DNA of 44,118 bases from an uncultured Opitutia bacterium (GTDB lineage: Bacteria > Verrucomicrobiota > Verrucomicrobiia > Opitutales > Coraliomargaritaceae), in contig CAJWHF010000006.1 of the NCBI GenBank assembly GCA_913041275.1, forward strand, positions 1 to 44,118, written 5' to 3'. Every line of letters starts with the position of its first letter. Position 1 is the stretch's first letter. The position numbers and the translations under genes are program-made. The notes under the pieces were generated by a model. The model was not told where the DNA came from and did not search any database. It saw nothing but the letters and a program-made list of their open reading frames with translations. This document shows positions 35,389-44,118 of the stretch, piece after piece.

Positions 35389-37089
35389 CTAGTGCGATTC
35401 GAGACGGTTGCGATTTTTGCTGATGTCCTGAATCATTTCGTGAAGTATTTGTCGATGCCTAGTAGCTACTTTTGATTGGCTTGTCGCTAGGTTCTCCCAC
35501 TCATGAGGGTCTGTACGATGATCATAAAGTTCTTCTTTGCCGTTATTATAGCGAATATAACGATAATTTTTACTACGTATTGAGTAGTGATGTGCCCCTT
35601 GCTTATTCGAAGCTTTTGGATCATGTATGAGTGTCAGAGCTGCATTTGGCCCTTCCCAGACTCTGGATTCTGGATTTTCAAGCAGGGTTCGCAGGCTATA
35701 ACCGTCGAGAAATGCACCCTTTGAATCCATTCGGTTATCTGTTGGTAGACCACAAAGATCAACAAGTGTGGGATATAAGTCTATAAGTGACACTGGTATA
35801 TTGGAAACCTTAGAGCCGGGAACAGATAAGGATGGAGCGCGAATAAGTAGAGGAACACGGCAGGATTCTTCCCAGGGTGATGCCTTGAAGAGCCATTCTT
35901 TTTCGCCGACATTAAAGCCATGATCGCTAGTGATGATAACAATAGTATTTTCGGCCAGGGTACTATTTTCTAGCGCATCAATAACAGTGCCAATGGAATC
36001 ATCAACAGCTGCAACACAGGCTAGGTAGGCTTGTGTATAGACACGCAAAGCATGCAACTTATCTTGGTCGTAAGACTCTAAGAGTGTCTGGTAGTAGCGT
36101 GGTCCTTTGTTACGGTCTTTATTTCTCGCAGGAACCAAGTCATGCATGTGGGTATCAGTTATATCATTTTCTACTAATTGCGTAATTAAGACTTGATCAA
36201 TGATACCGCCTTTTTCGAGAGGAAATAAATCAAAGTACTTTTGTGGGGCGTGCAGCGGAGTATGTGGCCGCACAAAACCTACAGCTAAGAAAAATGGTTC
36301 TTCTGAGATTTCGAGTTCTTTGATTTGATTGACAGTCCAAGAGGCATTACGCTCATCGGGCGTAGGATCCCGGTCATCCTTGCTCACGTAGCGGAAGGGA
36401 GCGCCCCAATAGGGAATACCTCCGCAGAAGAACCGCTCGCCATTTTTTCGCTTGGGGGAATTCCATGCGCTTTCTAAAGAGCCGTAGGAACCATCTATAT
36501 TTCCAATTTCCCTAAAAGGGTATGGCACGTCCGGAAGGGCACCGAGAGTTTTGCCTGATGTTCCCCAGTAGGGTCCGTAATCGGTCAAGTGTTCGTAGTG
36601 CGACCACTCACGAGCGCGGTTTTCCGCAGATTTTGGGCTATTATTATTTCGGTAGCCAGCCCACATGTGATGGCTTACTTTTCCACTACCGATTGTTTTA
36701 TAGCCGTTTTCTTTGAAGAAACGATTGAGAGTGAAGCTCTTTTTAGCCACTTCACTACGCTCGTACCATTCTTCCCAAAAGTAACACTCGCTGGTTTGAT
36801 GGTACAGACCATACATCATGCTTGAGCGCGAGGGAGCGCAGACGGGATTGTTGCTATACGCTAGAGGAAAGGTCGTGGCCGACTTTGCAAAACGGGCGAT
36901 ATTAGGTGTCACCGTTTGCGGATGCCCCTCTTGTCCTCCTATGTCACAGACCCAGTCATTTAAATCGTCACATATGATAAGCAGTACATTCGGTCTTTCC
37001 GCTGCGGTTGAAAAGCTACCTAGCAGGCAAATAGAACAAAAAATGTAAGCATAAACGGGAAGTCGGGATATTCGTAAGACACTAAACAT
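35389..37089 (-). CDS. secreted sulfatase, iduronate-2-sulfatase-like
   Basis: A 566-residue type I sulfatase. A signal peptide is present (hydrophobic residues 12-28, cleavage near SFSTAA). The N-terminal metal-binding Asp pair is at residues 41-42 (LLIICDDLND), and the formylglycine motif CAPSR begins at Cys84, inside VCAPSRSSMMYGLYHQTS. The second metal site is ITSDHGFNVGEKEWLFK. These blocks match iduronate-2-sulfatase/choline-sulfatase-like families. It removes sulfate esters, probably from algal or animal polysaccharides, outside the cytoplasm; the exact substrate is unknown. It lies downstream of the GH2 and symporter genes in the same orientation and upstream of the fur-suf promoter, so it is likely part of the glycan locus. 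Confidence 0.9.
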   Translation of the reverse strand: MFSVLRISRLPVYAYIFCSICLLGSFSTAAERPNVLLIICDDLNDWVCDIGGQEGHPQTVTPNIARFAKSATTFPLAYSNNPVCAPSRSSMMYGLYHQTSECYFWEEWYERSEVAKKSFTLNRFFKENGYKTIGSGKVSHHMWAGYRNNNSPKSAENRAREWSHYEHLTDYGPYWGTSGKTLGALPDVPYPFREIGNIDGSYGSLESAWNSPKRKNGERFFCGGIPYWGAPFRYVSKDDRDPTPDERNASWTVNQIKELEISEEPFFLAVGFVRPHTPLHAPQKYFDLFPLEKGGIIDQVLITQLVENDITDTHMHDLVPARNKDRNKGPRYYQTLLESYDQDKLHALRVYTQAYLACVAAVDDSIGTVIDALENSTLAENTIVIITSDHGFNVGEKEWLFKASPWEESCRVPLLIRAPSLSVPGSKVSNIPVSLIDLYPTLVDLCGLPTDNRMDSKGAFLDGYSLRTLLENPESRVWEGPNAALTLIHDPKASNKQGAHHYSIRSKNYRYIRYNNGKEELYDHRTDPHEWENLATSQSKVATRHRQILHEMIQDISKNRNRLESH

Positions 37090-37165
37090 ATATACTCTAA
37101 GTCGTGTAGGATTAATAATAAATAATTAACTGGGACTTTGGTGTTACTTAAATCTATTTTATTAT

Positions 37166-38626
37166 CTAAACTCTGCCGCGTCTAGATTCGAGTTCTTCAC
37201 GAATGCTTTGCATACGCTCTTTGCTTAGTGGGTAGGTAGTGCTTAATAAGAGTGCAAACCCTAGGCAGGTTACCGGGAGAAAAACAAGTGCGAGGCGCAT
37301 ATTAGTAAGTGTTGCCTGTGTCTGGGCGCCCTCTAACTCGGCATTAAAGCCTGTCTTCTGAAGAACTACACCAGCCACGATAAGGGCAACTGATGCACCT
37401 GCTTTCATCATCCATCCACTGATCGCGCTGAAGACGCCTTCGCGCCGTTTTCCATTTTTATATTCATCGTAATCACAGTAATCAGAGAGCATCGACAAAA
37501 AGATCGCCCAAAATGTTGTATAGGCAGGAGCGAAGAAAAATGGATCGAGGAAAACAAGTTGCGGGATTTCTTGGCTGTAAGTGAACCAACGCGCTATCGA
37601 TCCTATCATAGCGAAGCCTAGTGCCATTGAAAGCAGAACCTTTTTTTCCATCTTAGCTAGGAACGTCGAGATCACAAAAAGCATTAGGTAGCCCAAAATT
37701 TGAAGAATATTTTGAACGAAGGCTTGGTAAGTGGAGCCAGTAGCAGTGTCTCCCTGCCATATGTAATACATGTTCACATAAAGGCCTAGAGCACCTACGA
37801 GTAGAATACTAGAAAGTAGGCCGATACCTATTCCGTGAAGCATGAGAAAAGGCTTATCGGTAATCAGGGAAAGGAAACTCGGGAGGAAGGGGACTCTTTC
37901 TTGCTTTGCCGCAATTTTATTATACCTCTCTTTAGGGAATATCGAACAGACGATACCCGCGAGTAAAATAGTGGCGCTCGCAATACCCATCAAAAAGCGG
38001 ATTCCACTTACAGGATCCGCCCAAGGTAATTCAAAATTAACTAAATTTCCGATCTGGATACGTTCCATTTGCGTGAGTGGGAAAATCCACGGAATAAAGA
38101 GGAGGGTAGTTTGGCTGAAAAATGCAGAATAAACCCTTATGGTAGTTCGCTCGCTGTAGTCGGGGGTCATTTCTGTAGCAAGAGCCCGAAAAGGAACTGA
38201 GTAGATCGTGTAGGTCGTAAAGAAGATAATCGCGAAGCAAAAGAGGTAGATTGTTTTGGCGTTCGCCGTCCAGTCAGGAGAAGCAAACCAAATTAGTGGG
38301 TAAGTTATCGCCATTAGGATGGCTCCGAGTAATATAAAGGGTTTCCTGCGACCAAATTTACCTTTCCAGTTATCGGATATATATCCCATGACTGGGTCCG
38401 TTATGGCGTCCCATAGGCGCATTAGTCCGAGTACCCAACCAATAGTGTCTGGGGGAAGCTTTAGGATTGTATTATAAATTGGGGTGGCTAGGTCGTTAAT
38501 GCCATTTTCACCGTAACGATTGGCAACTTCACCGGCACCGAAGGCTAATTTTTCCCCAAATTTTAGACTCTTATCTTCCGCTGTAGACTCGCCTTCGCTA
38601 GGTGAATTTTTTTCTGAATTATTCAT
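37166..38626 (-). CDS. GPH-family sugar:cation symporter (MFS)
   Basis: A 486-residue transporter with about 12 helices, of the glycoside-pentoside-hexuronide:cation symporter family. The start KLAFGAGEVANRYGENGIND is followed by family blocks: LMRLWDAITDPVMGYISDNW, GRRKPFILLGAILMAITYP, and MTPDYSERTTIRVYSAFFSQ. The C-terminal half contains LSMLSDYCDYDEYKNGKRRE, also typical. Such proteins take up sugars or uronates with Na+ or H+. It starts 5 bases after the GH2 stop and is therefore cotranscribed with it, so it probably imports a product of that glycosidase. Confidence 0.9.
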   Translation of the reverse strand: MNNSEKNSPSEGESTAEDKSLKFGEKLAFGAGEVANRYGENGINDLATPIYNTILKLPPDTIGWVLGLMRLWDAITDPVMGYISDNWKGKFGRRKPFILLGAILMAITYPLIWFASPDWTANAKTIYLFCFAIIFFTTYTIYSVPFRALATEMTPDYSERTTIRVYSAFFSQTTLLFIPWIFPLTQMERIQIGNLVNFELPWADPVSGIRFLMGIASATILLAGIVCSIFPKERYNKIAAKQERVPFLPSFLSLITDKPFLMLHGIGIGLLSSILLVGALGLYVNMYYIWQGDTATGSTYQAFVQNILQILGYLMLFVISTFLAKMEKKVLLSMALGFAMIGSIARWFTYSQEIPQLVFLDPFFFAPAYTTFWAIFLSMLSDYCDYDEYKNGKRREGVFSAISGWMMKAGASVALIVAGVVLQKTGFNAELEGAQTQATLTNMRLALVFLPVTCLGFALLLSTTYPLSKERMQSIREELESRRGRV

Positions 38627-38631
38627 TACTG

Positions 38632-41556
38632 CTATATTTTCTCTAAAGCGTTGGTTTTTGCAACTGCGCTGTCAGCGGAGTTCGCATTCGTTTGGACTGT
38701 GTTTACCTCGAAACCATAGTGAACCATGTTAGATAGGATACGAGATGCAACAGGGTCACTTGATACTTTGCTGCGAAGAATTAGGGTACTTAGTATAATC
38801 CTGCCTTGCCCATGCACTTTGACGGCAAGATTTGTGCCATGCCATAGTTCTTCACCTCCTAGATAAGTGCGCTTTTTTAGCTTCGTAGCAATCACTTCAG
38901 GTCTATACCATGTTATCGAATGGGATAGAGCCTCGGACGCTTCTAATTCGTAGAGGCTTTCCACAGGGGCAACTTCTTGGTAAGGTTCATCCATGAGGCA
39001 ATCACTTGGTAAACCATCGAAAATTGGATGTGATTTAGCAATATGAGCGGTGCCTTCCCAAAAAGAGAAAGACGGACGCGCCGTTAATTTAAAGGGGAAG
39101 ATACCCGATTGTAAGAGTAGGTTCTCCGATGCTTCGGCAACGGGGCAGGCGTCATACTCTCGGATCATGAAAGCGGCCTCGTGTGTCGAAGGTGGTTCGA
39201 GAAAAATAGCATTCGCAGTTCCATTGTGCACTTCCTTGAGTGCACAATCAATTAGAGGGATGTCTTCGGCTCGTGAAACATCTTCACCAGAGAAAACATA
39301 AAGACAATTTTGGCTTTTGAATGCCCAATCCTTTAGATCTACAGTTTCACATTTTTGTTCTTTTCTCCAAGATACAAGGTCGCCCGCAGGATCATAAATT
39401 ACCACCGGATAGGGAGCTCGTTTATTGTTAGGATTGACCACAAAGAGCTCAACATTAGTCGAACGAATCAAGGTATTATCTAAGGCGTAAGCATCTACTA
39501 TAATTTCGTTAGCACCAGGGCGTAATAGATCAGATGGGATCATTGAGTAGCACTCTGATAGGCCCCTGTCGTGAGTCCAATTTAGTGAAGTATCACTATG
39601 CGATTTTTCCGTGCTACTTAATTCAATGCGCGCAGGTATTGCACCAGAGGAGTCACGAAATACTATGCGCATAGTTACATTATCTAGGATGCTTAAATTT
39701 CGCTTATTTACGAAGCAAAGAAGGCGTGGATTTTTGTTGGCCTCTGCAATGGCATGGTAGGCGGCTTTCGGTCGTTGCCAGTTATCAATTAGTCCCGCCC
39801 CAAGAATCCAATCACCATCTGTGAAGGCGTGGATGCAATAGCCCGAAACGACTGGATTTGCTAAGAGTGCTTCTAATTGACGTTTATTTCCGCGAGCTTG
39901 GACTTCTTGTGTAGCGCGGCAGATCGAGTCTACATCTGCAAAGACGGAACTCAATTCACACTCTAGGAGTGCCTTATCGATGGCTTTAGTTAATTGAGCA
40001 TGGTGCCGGTAGGCGGGCAGAAGCGGATTACCCTCCTTCTGAAATTTTTCGTAATTCGTTTCGATTTCTGGCCAACCACCAAAACCGAACTCAGACATAA
40101 AAAGAGGGCTTCCAGCTTTAATATTAGAGTTTCCTTCAATGGTGTCTTCCTTACCAATGTTTTGATAAAGCTCCCAATGTTTCTGGTCTACTGGCGCGCG
40201 AACATAGCTATGTAGTTCGGATAGTTTCTGGCGTTCCTGCGTATGGGGTAGATAAAAATGTGCGCCATCTGCCCAACCTCCAGACTCGTCGAGTATGAGG
40301 CGGGTAGGATCTAGCGATCGGGCCAAAAGTGACATTTTAGGAATAAGCTCTGCTATCTCCTCTCGAGTAACTTCATTAAACATTTCCCACCAAATAATAC
40401 TCGCATGATTGCGATCTCGTAAGACCAGCTCCCTTATTTCGTTTTGTATGCGTTTGGGCGTTTCAGCAGTCAGGGCAGGCCAGCAGCTCATACATTCTAC
40501 TGCGGGCGAGGCTATAATTAAAATGCCAGCCGCATCAGCTTCCTCTAAAATAATCGGAGGGACAGGACGTCGCCAAGGTCGTAATAGATTCAAACCTGCA
40601 GCTTTTGCCAGTGCGATTTCTTTGCGAACAACCTCACGGTCTTCAGGATAAGATTGGTGTTTCGCGTAAACGCCTTCCCAGAATCCTCCCTGAAGAAATA
40701 CGGGCAAATCATTTAAGTAGAAGCGTCCCTCTTTAAGTGTAAATTCTTTAAGACCTACAGAGTCTGATTGGAAAGCTATCGTTTGGCCATTTACAATTAA
40801 ACTTAATTGAGCTGTATAAAGATGTGGATTTTCGCAGTCCCAAAGCTTAGGTTCACAAAGTCGAACTATTGTATGCACAGAGTTAGTCCCCGGTCGAAGA
40901 TGAATCTGCTCAGTACTTTCAAAGCTTTTTTTAGCTGCAGCGTCGGTAAGAGAGATTTTAAGCTTAGCATCTAGTTCTTGTGTAGCCTTCGACAGAATGT
41001 TAGCCTGTAATCGAAAGCCGGAGTCTGTGATAGAGCTTTGATAGAAGACTTGCTCGAACCAATAATCTTGATGGAATTCGAGTCTAACGGACTGCCAAAT
41101 TCCAGCGGTTAAACCACCACGCCAATGGGGCATTTGATTAGGTCCTAGGCCATTTACAGTTATGTCTTTAGTGACGATCGGACCTACAACACGAACCACT
41201 ATTAAATTACGAGCACCAAAGGTGAGGAAGTCTTGAACCTGGAAGAAAAAAGGAGTGTATCCACCTTCATGTGAATCAACTTCTTTTCCATTTACCCAAA
41301 CAGTAGTGCAGTAATTAGATGCTTCAAATATAAGTCGACATACCTGCCCCTGGTTGGAAGCCTCAATCTCTACCTCTTTGGCGTACCAAGCGACGCCCTC
41401 GTAATCCTGTTCAAATTCTTCCCAACATGAAGGCACAGGAATTGATTTTTCTGACTCGATAAGTCGGTAGGCGGGAACAAACCAACCCTCGCTAGATCCT
41501 TGGTTATCGGGGTCTAGCCTAAAGCTCCATTCGCCATCTAAATTTATTTTTTGCAC
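38632..41556 (-). CDS. glycoside hydrolase family 2 enzyme
   Basis: A 974-residue exo-glycosidase with no signal peptide, so probably cytoplasmic. The sugar-binding domain contains LDGEWSFRLDP and VNGKEVDSHEGGYTPF. The TIM barrel has the acid/base Glu395 in WWEMFNEVT and the nucleophile Glu489 in PLFMSEFGFGG. This clearly is GH2, which includes beta-galactosidase, beta-glucuronidase and beta-mannosidase; the HEGGYTPF loop leans to the first two, but I cannot decide. The last 300 residues are beta-rich extra domains. The start is GTG at 41556; an in-frame stop lies two codons upstream, so no earlier start exists. First gene of the GH2-symporter operon. Confidence 0.9.
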   Translation of the reverse strand: MQKINLDGEWSFRLDPDNQGSSEGWFVPAYRLIESEKSIPVPSCWEEFEQDYEGVAWYAKEVEIEASNQGQVCRLIFEASNYCTTVWVNGKEVDSHEGGYTPFFFQVQDFLTFGARNLIVVRVVGPIVTKDITVNGLGPNQMPHWRGGLTAGIWQSVRLEFHQDYWFEQVFYQSSITDSGFRLQANILSKATQELDAKLKISLTDAAAKKSFESTEQIHLRPGTNSVHTIVRLCEPKLWDCENPHLYTAQLSLIVNGQTIAFQSDSVGLKEFTLKEGRFYLNDLPVFLQGGFWEGVYAKHQSYPEDREVVRKEIALAKAAGLNLLRPWRRPVPPIILEEADAAGILIIASPAVECMSCWPALTAETPKRIQNEIRELVLRDRNHASIIWWEMFNEVTREEIAELIPKMSLLARSLDPTRLILDESGGWADGAHFYLPHTQERQKLSELHSYVRAPVDQKHWELYQNIGKEDTIEGNSNIKAGSPLFMSEFGFGGWPEIETNYEKFQKEGNPLLPAYRHHAQLTKAIDKALLECELSSVFADVDSICRATQEVQARGNKRQLEALLANPVVSGYCIHAFTDGDWILGAGLIDNWQRPKAAYHAIAEANKNPRLLCFVNKRNLSILDNVTMRIVFRDSSGAIPARIELSSTEKSHSDTSLNWTHDRGLSECYSMIPSDLLRPGANEIIVDAYALDNTLIRSTNVELFVVNPNNKRAPYPVVIYDPAGDLVSWRKEQKCETVDLKDWAFKSQNCLYVFSGEDVSRAEDIPLIDCALKEVHNGTANAIFLEPPSTHEAAFMIREYDACPVAEASENLLLQSGIFPFKLTARPSFSFWEGTAHIAKSHPIFDGLPSDCLMDEPYQEVAPVESLYELEASEALSHSITWYRPEVIATKLKKRTYLGGEELWHGTNLAVKVHGQGRIILSTLILRSKVSSDPVASRILSNMVHYGFEVNTVQTNANSADSAVAKTNALEKI

Positions 41557-41707
41557 GGATTATATAATAATTAAATATTGGTTTTCCGATGCATTGAAGC
41601 GTGTAAATATGTTTTTCAATCCGTCATATATTTATCTTTTACCCATGAATGGAGGGATTCATAAGCGCGACTTTTGAGCGAAGATAGAAAGTAAAAATTA
41701 CTGCGAA

Positions 41708-43162
41708 TTAACTTCTTTTTATTAAATCTAAGAGGGCTTCTAGGCTCGCTACTCGCTCGGGTTCTTTTTCTGCCAGGTTTTCTCTCTGGCCGATATCGGC
41801 ATCGAGATCGTAAAGCTGAGGCTCAGGGCTACAGCCAGTTTCGATATCTTTTCCTGCAAATAGTGCGGGACCCTCAGTTGGAGGCAGGTAAACCCAGTTA
41901 TTTTGGCGCATAACAGTTTTGGCGCCTATGCCTTCGGTCACGAGATTTTCGCGCCCTACGTTATCTTTACCAAAAAGTACCTCACTCATATCTAGACTAT
42001 CTGCTCGTTCACTAGTAGGTATATTTACACCAGCAATTTGAGCAAAGCTTGTTAGGAAATCGGCGTGGCTAAAAAGAGCGGGACTCTCACCGGGTTTGAT
42101 ACGCCCTGGAGCCCAAGCTATCATCGGCACGCGAGAGCCTCCATCGAACATACTGTATTTGCCACCGCGAAGTGGACCTGCTGGCTTGTGCGCACCGCAG
42201 CGACTATTAGATACATCCTCATATCCATCATCTAGGACGGGGCCGTTATCACTGGAAAAAATGACGATGGTATTGTCATCAATTCCCTGCGCCTTGAGGT
42301 GGTCCAAAATCTCACCAACGCACCAGTCTAGTTCCGCGATTACATCACCTCTAGGTCCTTTTTCGGTTGATCCGGCAAAGCGTGGACTGGGCACACGCGG
42401 CACATGTGGCTGGTGGAGAGAATAATAGAGAAAGAAGGGCTGATCAACCTTGTCGGTGATAAAGTCTTTAGCTTTATTCAGAAAAACTTCAGTCATTGTT
42501 TCGTCATCCCAGGTGGCAGTCTTCCCACCTTTAGAAAACCCGATACGACCGATGCCATTGACGATTGTATCGTGGTGCTGCTGGTCGCTGTGTTTCATTG
42601 TAAGTAGCGCAGGATTAGCTTTACCAGTTGGTACTTCAGGGAATGGATTGTCTTCTGCATAAACTACTTGCAGTGGATCTTTAGGGTCTAAGTTATCTAC
42701 CTTACAGCCATCTAAATAAACGCAGGGCACACGATCGTTCGTCGCTGCCATGACATAGCTCTGATCGAAGCCTGCATCAAGTGGGCAAGGCTGGATAGAG
42801 CTATTCCAGTCGAGTTTCCCGTTACCAATCCCTAAGTGCCATTTCCCAATTACCGCAGTGACATATCCAGCTTTACCTAATGTTCTAGGAAGTGTCCGCT
42901 GCTCCTTACTGATTAACGCTGGGTCATCTGCTTGAAGTATCTTAGCAGCAGGGTTTCGCCATGGGTAAGACCCAGTCAGCAGGCTATAGCGTGAAGGCGT
43001 GCAGGTTGCTGCGGTTGCGTAGCTCTGAGTAAAACGTAAGCCATCCGCCGCCATACGGTCTAAGCGAGGGGTGGGGATGCCTTTAGCACCGTAACAAGCG
43101 ATATCCCCAAATCCGAGATCGTCCGCATAAATAATAATAAAGTTAGTTTTTTTTATGGGTAT
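41708..43162 (-). CDS. sulfatase without a recognisable start codon (possible pseudogene or unusual start)
   Basis: The frame is open for 484 codons from the stop upstream at 43163-43165. It reads as a complete sulfatase core: NFIIIYADDLGFGD with the metal-binding Asp pair at residues 14-15, the formylglycine motif CTPSR beginning at Cys54, GKWHLGIGNGK, and the second metal site FSSDNGPVLDD. No ATG, GTG or TTG exists before the Met at 43054, which is residue 37 and would remove the Asp pair. The frame begins ATA-CCC-ATA-AAA, so an ATG lost to ATA, or an AUA/AUU start, fits. There is no signal peptide in any upstream frame. If translated it acts on an aryl- or glycan-sulfate; it lies 151 bases upstream of the GH2 gene. 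Confidence 0.75.
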   Translation of the reverse strand: MPIKKTNFIIIYADDLGFGDIACYGAKGIPTPRLDRMAADGLRFTQSYATAATCTPSRYSLLTGSYPWRNPAAKILQADDPALISKEQRTLPRTLGKAGYVTAVIGKWHLGIGNGKLDWNSSIQPCPLDAGFDQSYVMAATNDRVPCVYLDGCKVDNLDPKDPLQVVYAEDNPFPEVPTGKANPALLTMKHSDQQHHDTIVNGIGRIGFSKGGKTATWDDETMTEVFLNKAKDFITDKVDQPFFLYYSLHQPHVPRVPSPRFAGSTEKGPRGDVIAELDWCVGEILDHLKAQGIDDNTIVIFSSDNGPVLDDGYEDVSNSRCGAHKPAGPLRGGKYSMFDGGSRVPMIAWAPGRIKPGESPALFSHADFLTSFAQIAGVNIPTSERADSLDMSEVLFGKDNVGRENLVTEGIGAKTVMRQNNWVYLPPTEGPALFAGKDIETGCSPEPQLYDLDADIGQRENLAEKEPERVASLEALLDLIKRS

Positions 43163-43258
43163 TTAGCGTTGAGGATAAATCTTGGTGGATGGAATAAAAA
43201 GATACTCGGTAGTTTATTAAAAAACGAATTATTTTGAATCACTATAATAGGCAATGTC

Positions 43259-44118
43259 TTACTGGCTACTAAGAGATAGGCTTCGCTTATTTATTTTCGA
43301 AGGGTATTGGACTCTAAAAAAACGTTGTACGCTAGTGGAATCGTAGTCTTCCGTGCGGGTGCTTCCTGCTTCGATTTCAAAGTCTGATAGGGCATTCCAG
43401 GAACTACCTAGGTTATCGCTAGTTTCTGTGGCGTAGTTGAGACCCATTTCTAGATTGCTGTATTCTAATTTTGACAAAGAGCTATTGACCTCGAGAACAG
43501 CATCGCGAGTGGGTACAGAGAGCATAGTTTTATAGTTATTGGTAATTACAGTATCTTGTCCAAGTCCATATATCTGAATACCGCCAATGGCTACTGAACC
43601 CCCACTAATTTTTGTGAGTATCAGACTGATACTATCAGTCGTCAGTAAATTGCTAATATCGCCAAATACAGCAAATTGCGCTTCGGGTGTTGGGTCACTT
43701 GAAATAGTATCTGTGGTTTGCTGTAGATCTATTGGCGCGGCTGGGTTGGCCATTGTTTGAAAATAATATGTATTACTCCCGTCAGATATAGATGCCTTTG
43801 AATTACCTAAATAACCAGTAAGATAAACAACAACGATATAGCCACTAGGAAAGGTCGTATTTAAATTGCTGAGCGTAATTGTAGCCGTATTAGCCGGATT
43901 AGTGACTAGGCCATGCCGCAGAGGCGTATCAGTATAAGCTATATTAAAATATTCAAAGTCTCCAGATAAAGAAAGATCCACGGTAGTGACCGTCCCAGAA
44001 TTAGAAGTAAGATTATCCTTACTCATCGAGAGGTTCTCCCAGTTGCCGGTTAACGTTCCTAAGGTTGTGATGCCGTAGCTCTCGTCATTATTAATTTGTG
44101 TGTCGTCATATGGTAAGC
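43259..44118 (-). CDS. beta-rich exported or surface protein, N-terminus beyond window
   Basis: An open frame of 286 codons from the right edge to a stop at 43259; Met codons inside it (for example at 44026) need not be the start, since the frame continues to the edge without a stop. The sequence is rich in Ser, Thr, Asn and Gly, with alternating strands (TATITLSNLNTTFPSG, SGGSVAIGGIQIYGLG), typical of secreted beta-sandwich or passenger domains. The C-terminus has a 'ETSDNLGSSWNALSDFEI...RFFRVQYP' unit that resembles the discoidin-like or cell-wall C-terminal units common in verrucomicrobial exported proteins, though I cannot name the family. No PEP-CTERM anchor is visible. Function unknown; it lies upstream of the glycan locus on the same strand. 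Confidence 0.55.
   Translation of the reverse strand, partial: LPYDDTQINNDESYGITTLGTLTGNWENLSMSKDNLTSNSGTVTTVDLSLSGDFEYFNIAYTDTPLRHGLVTNPANTATITLSNLNTTFPSGYIVVVYLTGYLGNSKASISDGSNTYYFQTMANPAAPIDLQQTTDTISSDPTPEAQFAVFGDISNLLTTDSISLILTKISGGSVAIGGIQIYGLGQDTVITNNYKTMLSVPTRDAVLEVNSSLSKLEYSNLEMGLNYATETSDNLGSSWNALSDFEIEAGSTRTEDYDSTSVQRFFRVQYPSKINKRSLSLSSQ

Noticed and set aside
41559-41564. TATAAT on the minus strand two bases before the GH2 GTG start
   Set aside because: A -10 there would put the transcription start inside the coding region; the base composition is simply AT-rich, so chance is likely.
43147-43154. A single-base indel in the A8 run as the cause of the missing sulfatase start
   Set aside because: I read the upstream sequence in all three frames; none gives a start codon with a signal peptide joining the sulfatase frame, so an indel alone does not explain it.

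Overview
The window looks like chromosomal DNA of a free-living, probably marine, member of the Verrucomicrobiota (Opitutae/Puniceicoccales-like). This is inference from content: a GldA/GldF/GldG-DUF4340 ABC cluster, a metal-uptake permease fused to a DtxR-type domain, a long-form LeuA, a compact UvrC, and sulfatases next to a GH2 enzyme and a GPH-type sugar symporter. Most starts lack a good Shine-Dalgarno sequence. Genes are dense on both strands, and no stretch over 300 bases lacks a gene. I see no tRNA, rRNA, CRISPR array, transposase, integrase or prophage gene.

Layout. Positions 1-6255 (minus) hold an ABC export-type cluster (ATPase, permease, GldG-like, DUF4340) followed by a membrane-anchored protein cut by the window edge. 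Positions 6492-8707 hold small genes: DUF2721, a glutaredoxin, a DUF5069-like protein and a PHP phosphatase. Then come valS (+), a CPBP membrane protease with pyrC and pyrB (-), an orphan Cys/His-rich protein (-), and rpmI-rplT (+) ending in a strong terminator. Positions 16530-20656 (+) are a manganese/zinc/iron-type ABC uptake operon: lipoprotein, ATPase, permease fused to a DtxR/MntR-like regulator, and a second permease. Its promoter and start codon are covered by a perfect 28-bp palindrome. Positions 20677-30558 are mostly housekeeping: an SMP-30 lactonase-like protein, cysS, hemB, a UvrC lacking its usual Cys cluster, cinA, holA, leuA and a stand-alone CoaC-type flavoprotein.

Positions 30572-35212 (-) form an iron-sulfur assembly operon: Fur-family regulator, sufC, sufB, sufD and a SufT-like factor. 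Two 7-1-7 Fur/PerR-type boxes lie in front of the regulator, suggesting that the regulator and the Suf machinery are autoregulated together by iron or oxidative stress. Positions 35389-43162 (-) look like a sulfated-glycan utilisation locus: two sulfatases, a GH2 glycosidase and a GPH symporter. The second sulfatase has no recognisable start codon although its N-terminal metal-binding motif is intact in frame. A truncated beta-rich surface or exported protein enters from the right edge.

The two most interesting items are the metal operon, where transporter and metal sensor are one polypeptide and the promoter carries a long palindrome, and the Fur-box-controlled fur-suf operon with its atypical Fur protein.
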